Assembly: GCF_900101625.1 (NCBI RefSeq) | Contig: NZ_FMYZ01000008.1 | Span: 62,001-126,000, forward strand | Source of the DNA: Cupriavidus sp. YR651 | GTDB lineage: Bacteria; Pseudomonadota; Gammaproteobacteria; Burkholderiales; Burkholderiaceae | DNA length: 64,000 nt | Direction of reading: 5' to 3' | Part shown: in pieces, positions 59,484 through 64,000 of the stretch | Layout: every line of letters starts with the position of its first letter | How positions within the stretch are numbered: position 1 is the stretch's first letter | Notes under the pieces: generated by a model | Seen by the model: the letters and a program-made list of their open reading frames with translations, nothing else | Told to the model about the DNA's origin: nothing | The model's database searches: none | Translations under genes and position numbers: made by a program

Positions 59484-61420
59484 CAGTGAACGCGCACCAC
59501 CGCTGCCACGCTCGGCACGCCTGCGGCATTCATCGCGAACAACATGTAGTAGCCAGGCACCACCACACCCGGATCCGACGGAATCTGGAGCAGGTATTCG
59601 CCCGCCGTGCCGACCGTGAAGGTCAGCGGCACGCGGCGCTGCTCGTTGTTCACCGAGTGGGTGGACGACGACATCCGCACGATCGAGAACGCCTTCATGC
59701 CACTCGTCGCACTCACGGAGATCGTCGTGCCGAGGGTGGCATCGGCCGGCGCGGCGGTGATGGACGGCCGGGTGGCGGCCGATCCGTCGGCGTTGAGCAG
59801 GTAAGGTGGCGTCAGGATCTCCACGTTCGGATGGTTGGTGGTGCAATCCCCGCACAGGCCGCCGCCACCGCTCAGCACGCGCCCGTCCGTGAGCAGCAGC
59901 GCCACGCTGTGGTACGTGCGCGGCGTCACCATCGCGGCCAGCCGCGAGAACTTCTCGGTGGCCGGATCCCACAGCTCGGCCGTCAGCACGGCGCCATCGT
60001 CGGTGAACACCACGGGGTACGTCTGGCCGCCCATCACGACGACCTGGCCGTTCGGCAGGACCACGCTGTTGTGGAAGGCGCGCGCATAGGACATGGAACC
60101 CACCTTGCGCACGGTTGGCGTGGCGGTCCGGATGTCGATCACGTGCGCGTTGGTCGTGGCAGGCGCGTTCTCGTAGTCGGGTGCGCCCCCCACCGTGAGG
60201 ATCCTGCCGATGTCGTACATGACGGCATTGCCGTTCATGGCGTCGGTATCGGCCGCACGGTTGCCTGCCGGTGTGACATTGCCGTTGCCGGTCGTGTCGA
60301 ACCAGTTCATCTGCTTGCTCGGGCCGGCATGGAACACGCGGCCATTGGCACCGGCAAAGAGCCATGCGTGATTGTCGGAGCGATAGATGCCCGCCGCGTC
60401 ACCGGTCAGGATGTAATCGTCCCAGATCGCGCTGTTCAGCCGCCAGCCGGTTGCCGACTGCCAGGTCTCGCCGTCCTTGTCGCCGATGTTGCCGCTCCAG
60501 GAGCCGCCGACGGTGAAGACGCCGCCGTTGCTCAGCGTGACCGCGCCCTGATAGCCACGTCCGCGCACCATCAGCGCTGCCGATGTCCACGCATTGGTGG
60601 TGGGGTTGTAGATGCTGGTTTTCTGGTTGCTGGAACCGCCGTTGACCAGGATCCTGCCATCCGGCAGGTTGGCGATGCCAGGGCAGAACATGTCGTGGCC
60701 GGTGTTGGTCACCAGCTTTTCGGTGGAGGTGCCATTCGCCGGATTGAAGATGGCGGTGTAGGTCTGTCCGCCATCACCCCCGAAGTTGAAGCGATCGAAG
60801 GACGACCACACGAGCACGCGGCCATTCGGCAGGTTGGCCGCCGCCACGGGAACGATCGGCAACGTCTTCGGCGCGGCCCACTTCGATGGCAGGACCGTTG
60901 CCTGCGTGATGGTGATGGACCACGTCTGCGCCACGCTGCCGTTGCAGGTGGCCTGCACGACGGCCTGTCCGTTGGTGGCCGAAGCTGGCGCCAGGCACAG
61001 GTTGCTGTGCGAGGCCACGAGCGCATAGCCACCGTTCTGCTGCCGCAGCGTGTAGCGCTGGTTGGCCGATCCGCTGCAAGTCCACTGGAGCGCGGGGGCA
61101 CCTACCGCCGTGCTGGCGTACTGGACGTCGAGGCATTTGCCGCTGTGCTGGGCGGCAAGCTGGTACAGGGTGCCGAACGGCGTGAGCGCCCATTGCTGGT
61201 TGGGCTCGCCGTGGCAGGTCCAGATGATGGCCGGCGCGTCGTTGCTCGTCACCGCGCCGGAGATATCGAGGCAAAAATTGGTCCCGCTGAGTTTCACCGC
61301 GCTCACCGTCTGCGCTTGCGCGGGTGCGAATGAAAGCCATGCCATCAGCAGGCAGGCAGCGATCCATCTCGGCAACCAGGCCAGGCGGGATGCGGTCAGG
61401 GGTCGGGGGAGAGGATTCAT
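59483..61420 (-). CDS. Galactose-oxidase-type copper radical oxidase with ricin-B lectin domain
   Basis: 645 aa. Signal peptide to about 36; ricin-type beta-trefoil (about 38-170: FCLDISGAVTSNDAPAIIWT, CLDVQYASTAVGAPALQWTC, CLAPASATNGQAVVQATC); seven-bladed Kelch domain (about 185-545) and a C-terminal Ig-like domain. All active-site residues of galactose oxidase can be placed: Cys246 and Tyr290 for the thioether link, Trp308 stacking, Tyr503-His504 and His588 as copper ligands. AA5-type enzymes oxidise primary alcohols of sugars to aldehydes with H2O2 release. Lectin domain and EPS neighbourhood suggest a polysaccharide substrate. Confidence 0.9.
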   Translation of the reverse strand: MNPLPRPLTASRLAWLPRWIAACLLMAWLSFAPAQAQTVSAVKLSGTNFCLDISGAVTSNDAPAIIWTCHGEPNQQWALTPFGTLYQLAAQHSGKCLDVQYASTAVGAPALQWTCSGSANQRYTLRQQNGGYALVASHSNLCLAPASATNGQAVVQATCNGSVAQTWSITITQATVLPSKWAAPKTLPIVPVAAANLPNGRVLVWSSFDRFNFGGDGGQTYTAIFNPANGTSTEKLVTNTGHDMFCPGIANLPDGRILVNGGSSNQKTSIYNPTTNAWTSAALMVRGRGYQGAVTLSNGGVFTVGGSWSGNIGDKDGETWQSATGWRLNSAIWDDYILTGDAAGIYRSDNHAWLFAGANGRVFHAGPSKQMNWFDTTGNGNVTPAGNRAADTDAMNGNAVMYDIGRILTVGGAPDYENAPATTNAHVIDIRTATPTVRKVGSMSYARAFHNSVVLPNGQVVVMGGQTYPVVFTDDGAVLTAELWDPATEKFSRLAAMVTPRTYHSVALLLTDGRVLSGGGGLCGDCTTNHPNVEILTPPYLLNADGSAATRPSITAAPADATLGTTISVSATSGMKAFSIVRMSSSTHSVNNEQRRVPLTFTVGTAGEYLLQIPSDPGVVVPGYYMLFAMNAAGVPSVAAVVRVH

Positions 61421-61470
61421 GGTGGCACCCGTGGAGTGGTTGGTGCGGGTCGGTCAGACTGGCCGGGCCC

Positions 61471-62052
61471 TCAGGCCTTGGCCAGATGTCCCATGACGGC
61501 GAGCACTTCTTCCGGCTGAGGCAGCGGTGGGCTGCGCCAGCAGAGTTGTGCGGCCGCGTTGAAGAAGTAGACCTGGGTCGAGTGGCGGTCGATATTCTCG
61601 GCCGGTGCACGGCCGGCGAGGGCCGTCCTCAGCTTTTCGACATCGCCGGCCGGCACGGCGCCGCGCCACGATGGGCCGGCGCCCATGCGCTGCAGCCACT
61701 CATGCAAGGCTTTCGGTGTATCGGAGAGCGGATCGATGCTGAGCGACACCAGCCGCAACGGATAACGGCCACGCAAGCGCGGCAGCCCCTCTTGCACCGC
61801 GCCAAACATGGCGCCTTGCAGCGGGCAGACCGAACTGCAGCCCGTGAACATGGTCTGCAGCGCGGTGACGTTGCCCTGCAGCATGTCCGCCAGACGGCGG
61901 CGTTGTCCTGTCTGATCGACCACCCACGCGTCCGGCGCCGGCAGCAGCGGTTCGACCGGCCCCGTACCGAGGTGCGCGTACAGGTCGCGCGACGCGACGG
62001 CCAGCAAGCTGGCGGAGAAGCTGCGCAACCATGCGCGGCGTGTCCAAGTCAT
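61471..62052 (-). CDS. SCO1/SenC-family copper chaperone
   Basis: 193 aa. Tat/Sec signal (TRRAWLRSFSASLLAVASRD), thioredoxin fold with FTGCSSVCP (Cys72, Cys76) and His157 (DRHSTQVYF): the three copper ligands of Sco proteins. GGGAG precedes the start. It is the first gene of a unit with the copper radical oxidase 50 nt downstream, so it probably loads that enzyme rather than cytochrome oxidase. No cox genes are near. Confidence 0.92.
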   Translation of the reverse strand: MTWTRRAWLRSFSASLLAVASRDLYAHLGTGPVEPLLPAPDAWVVDQTGQRRRLADMLQGNVTALQTMFTGCSSVCPLQGAMFGAVQEGLPRLRGRYPLRLVSLSIDPLSDTPKALHEWLQRMGAGPSWRGAVPAGDVEKLRTALAGRAPAENIDRHSTQVYFFNAAAQLCWRSPPLPQPEEVLAVMGHLAKA

Positions 62053-62345
62053 TGCTACGTCTCCCAGGCTTGGATCATGGCGTGGTTTTTCCAGGCATCG
62101 GCGCGGGTCGACGAGGCGACAGCCGGTGCTGGATGACCGAATCATCTTCCGATTCCCGATGCCGGCCATCTGTGCGCTACCGCACGCAACGGGTACCCGG
62201 CCGGGCATGCGGAATGCAGGCGGACTGGCGTTCCACGGCTTGGTGGGCAAACACACGAATGGGCGGGGAAAGCCCGTTGAAGGCAACGGGCGGGCGTCCT
62301 TATACTCGGCGCAACGCATCCGACCGCGCACAGCAAGGAGAAACC

Positions 62346-63263
62346 GTGGACTCCCAAGACCAGCATTGCGCGACGGCATCGCCTCGCATTGCCGTCATCA
62401 TCGCCACCAAGGGGCGTCCCCAGGCGGCGACCCGCGTGCTCCGCCTGCTGGAGGCACAGACGCTGCCTCCAGACATCGTCGTGGTCTCGGCCAGTTCGCA
62501 ACAGGATGTCGAGGCGCCGTTCGAGACGACCTTGCCCATCGAGTACGTGTTCGGCACCGCGGGATTGCCGGCGCAGCGCAACCGGGGCATGGTCCGCGTG
62601 ATGCCGGCGTTCGATGTCGTGGTCTTCTTCGACGACGACTTCGTGCCCGCGCCGGACTGGCTGGCACGTTGCGCCGAAGTGTTCTCCGCGTGGCCCGACG
62701 TGGTCGGCCTCACCGGCGACGTCGTCCGCGATGGCGTGCGGGGCGACGCGATCGACTGGGACGAAGCCATCGCGCTGGTTGGCGACAATCTGGTGGACGC
62801 GGACGACACGGCAATCACCGCCACCTCGCCGCTCGAAAAGCTCTACGGCTGCAACATGGCATACCGCACCGCCGCCATTGGCAGCCTGCGCTTCGACGAG
62901 CGCCTCGTGCTGTATGGCTGGCTGGAGGATATGGATTTTTCCCGCGCCATGAACCGCAAGGGACGGCTGGTGAAGGCGCTGGCCGCGCGCGGCGTCCACC
63001 TGGGCCTGCGATCCGGCGGACGCGCCTCTGGCGTGCGCTTCGGCTTTTCGCAGATCGTCAATGCCTGGTATCTGCATGGCAAGGGCGCGCTGACCGCGCG
63101 CGAGGCCTGGAGCAACACGCTGCGCGCGCTGCTGGTCAATGGCGCCAAGGCGTTCTTCCCCGAGCCACATATCGATCGACGCGGACGGCTGGCGGGCAAT
63201 TTCATCGGCCTGCGCGAACTGCTATCCGGACGCTGCCGCCCAGAACGAGGCGCGGACCTCTAA
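62346..63263 (+). CDS. Glycosyltransferase family 2
   Basis: 305 aa from GTG 62346 with AAGGAG 5 nt upstream. GT-A fold: IAVIIATKGRPQAATRVLRL, the DxD-type FFDDDFVPAPDWLARC, and EDMDFSRAMNRKGRL with the ED motif of inverting GT2 enzymes. The missing Met start and the ribosome site make GTG the best choice. It is divergent from the Sco-oxidase unit and may add a sugar to the EPS or another glycan. The stop codon is the first base group of stem-loop element copy 2. Confidence 0.9.
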   Translation: MDSQDQHCATASPRIAVIIATKGRPQAATRVLRLLEAQTLPPDIVVVSASSQQDVEAPFETTLPIEYVFGTAGLPAQRNRGMVRVMPAFDVVVFFDDDFVPAPDWLARCAEVFSAWPDVVGLTGDVVRDGVRGDAIDWDEAIALVGDNLVDADDTAITATSPLEKLYGCNMAYRTAAIGSLRFDERLVLYGWLEDMDFSRAMNRKGRLVKALAARGVHLGLRSGGRASGVRFGFSQIVNAWYLHGKGALTAREAWSNTLRALLVNGAKAFFPEPHIDRRGRLAGNFIGLRELLSGRCRPERGADL

Positions 63264-63455
63264 GAGGCGCTATAGAAATGATTCTGGCGTCGTTGCGCGG
63301 CCTTGCCGTACCACTTGTACTGTCTGCGGCCGCGCCCTTGCAGGGCGCGCATGCGCTGGCACGCGCATGCCGCTACGCAGGCGGATCGCGTGCGATCCGA
63401 AACCCCTGCTTCGCCCTAGCCAGAACCGCTATCGCTTCATTTCTATAGCGCCTCT
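63263..63455. repeat. Stem-loop element, copy 2 (with extra internal 79 nt)
   Basis: Arms AGAGGCGCTATAGAAATGA and TCATTTCTATAGCGCCTCT pair perfectly over 19 nt, inner stem TTCTGGC/GCCAGAA. Positions 63284-63335 equal the core of copy 1 in reverse orientation. The loop has an additional stretch (about 63336-63414) with its own hairpin GGATCGC-GT-GCGATCC. It starts on the last base of the GT2 stop codon. Confidence 0.8.
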
Positions 63456-63519
63456 AGCGCCGGGGGGCACCGGCTTAAAGGCGCTCTGCCTCTCCATCCC
63501 CTTCTGCTTCTCCATCCCT

Positions 63520-64000
63520 TCAGCCTTTCGATTTCGCCACCGGCCCGCGGCGGGCTGCTGCCGGGATGCGCAACCTGACGGGCGATGCCTTGGGCCGCAC
63601 GACGCGGGCCAGGCGGACGGGCTGGCGGGCGGGCTGTGGAGCGGGTTCGCGGACGGGGGCGCGGGCCGGTTCGCTGGCGGGAGCCGCCGCAGGCCGCGAC
63701 GGCGCCCGGGCCTGAACCTGGGCCTGGGCCTGAGCCTGAACCTGGCTGAGGTGTTCCAGCAGATGATCGGCAAAGGCCTCCCGGCTGACCTCCAGGAACA
63801 GCGAGTGATCGAGCATCGGCAGGATGCGCAGGTTGACCAGCGGCAGGTCGTCGAGCCCTTCCATCTGCTTGCCTAGCCCCAGCCTTGCCTCATGCAGACC
63901 CACGTCGCTGGCGCCGTAGAGGAAATCCGTCCGCACGCCCCGGCGATCGAGCTCGCGCACGGCGGCGCGCGCGAAGGCGGCCACCGTGGCGTGGTCTTCG
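63520..64000 (-). CDS. Alpha/beta-hydrolase-like protein, C-terminus only, with Ala/Pro tail
   Basis: The upstream part is outside the window. The visible 160 residues begin with an alpha/beta-hydrolase-like C-terminal part: ELDRRGVRTDFLYGASDVGL (acid region) and NLRILPMLDHSLFLEVSREA with the catalytic His (DHSLF). A Gln/Ala run (QVQAQAQAQVQA) and an Ala/Pro/Arg tail of about 60 residues follow, which is unusual for the family. Right after the stop a 17-18 bp tandem duplication is seen on the minus strand (AGGGATGGAGAAGCAGA then AGGGGATGGAGAGGCAGA). Confidence 0.65.
   Translation of the reverse strand, partial: EDHATVAAFARAAVRELDRRGVRTDFLYGASDVGLHEARLGLGKQMEGLDDLPLVNLRILPMLDHSLFLEVSREAFADHLLEHLSQVQAQAQAQVQARAPSRPAAAPASEPARAPVREPAPQPARQPVRLARVVRPKASPVRLRIPAAARRGPVAKSKG

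Noticed and set aside
1..64000. CRISPR array, prophage, insertion sequence or tRNA-linked integration site
   Set aside because: No regularly spaced direct repeats of 24-40 bp with unique spacers, no transposase or integrase motif, and no tRNA cloverleaf was found.

Overview
The window looks like a chromosome or chromid segment of a high-GC betaproteobacterium of the Burkholderiaceae, most probably Cupriavidus or a close Ralstonia relative. This rests on strongly GC-biased codon use, three Bug/TctC-type periplasmic receptors (an expanded family in Cupriavidus and Bordetella), the long-form LeuA, a cyanase, and protein styles typical of that group. No rRNA, tRNA, CRISPR array, transposase or phage gene was seen.

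Left part (1-24 kb) is a mosaic of short metabolic units with their regulators: an AidB-like acyl-CoA dehydrogenase with a divergent LysR; feoA-feoB plus a small Cys-rich membrane protein for ferrous iron uptake behind a Fur-like site; an Ig-domain lipoprotein; leuA; ompW; a 2OG-Fe(II) oxygenase; AMP nucleosidase; a GNAT acetyltransferase; a secreted F420-reductase-like protein; a large lipoprotein with a ParB-like domain; an AtuA-type pair with a Bug receptor and a divergent LysR; an SDR; an ABC substrate-binding protein; and a DUF1269 protein.

24.2-29.6 kb is the most unusual locus. It is a minus-strand run that encodes, in transcription order, a 389-aa Gly/Ala-repeat exported protein, a 144-aa exported protein, a C39-family cysteine peptidase, a 428-aa protein with three copies of an LxxLRGG motif, and an outer-membrane barrel with an N-terminal coiled coil. 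Peptidase and barrel match FapD and FapF of the Pseudomonas functional-amyloid system in architecture, but the candidate substrates are not recognisable FapB/FapC. Two of the exported proteins carry LxxLRGG (double-glycine-like) motifs and three share a VIQN/IVQN-type C-terminal signature. I read this as a Fap-like export system with its own substrates.

30-38 kb holds a GntR-Bug-aconitase-type dehydratase operon, a phosphoribosyltransferase, a 58-residue orphan peptide gene beside a methyltransferase, cyanase, two small envelope proteins and a structured dispersed repeat.

38.8-63.3 kb is an exopolysaccharide locus of colanic-acid type: a LuxR-type regulator with a degenerate receiver, gmd and fcl (GDP-fucose), a Wzy-like polymerase, a Wzx flippase on the opposite strand, several glycosyltransferases, a WcaF-type acyltransferase, a YdjC/ChbG-type deacetylase and wza-wzb-wzc. 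After a TetR/hydrolase pair comes a secreted beta-helix protein and a three-gene unit of Sco copper chaperone, galactose-oxidase-type copper radical oxidase and cytochrome c, which may modify the polymer. A GT2 enzyme and a truncated alpha/beta hydrolase close the window. The initiating sugar-phosphate transferase is not in the window.

Besides genes there are repeats that the coding map does not explain: two copies of a stem-loop element with an identical 52-nt core and compensating arm changes (37.9 and 63.3 kb), four copies of a 17-bp intergenic motif, and a set of 12-13 bp tandem duplications at or just after stop codons.
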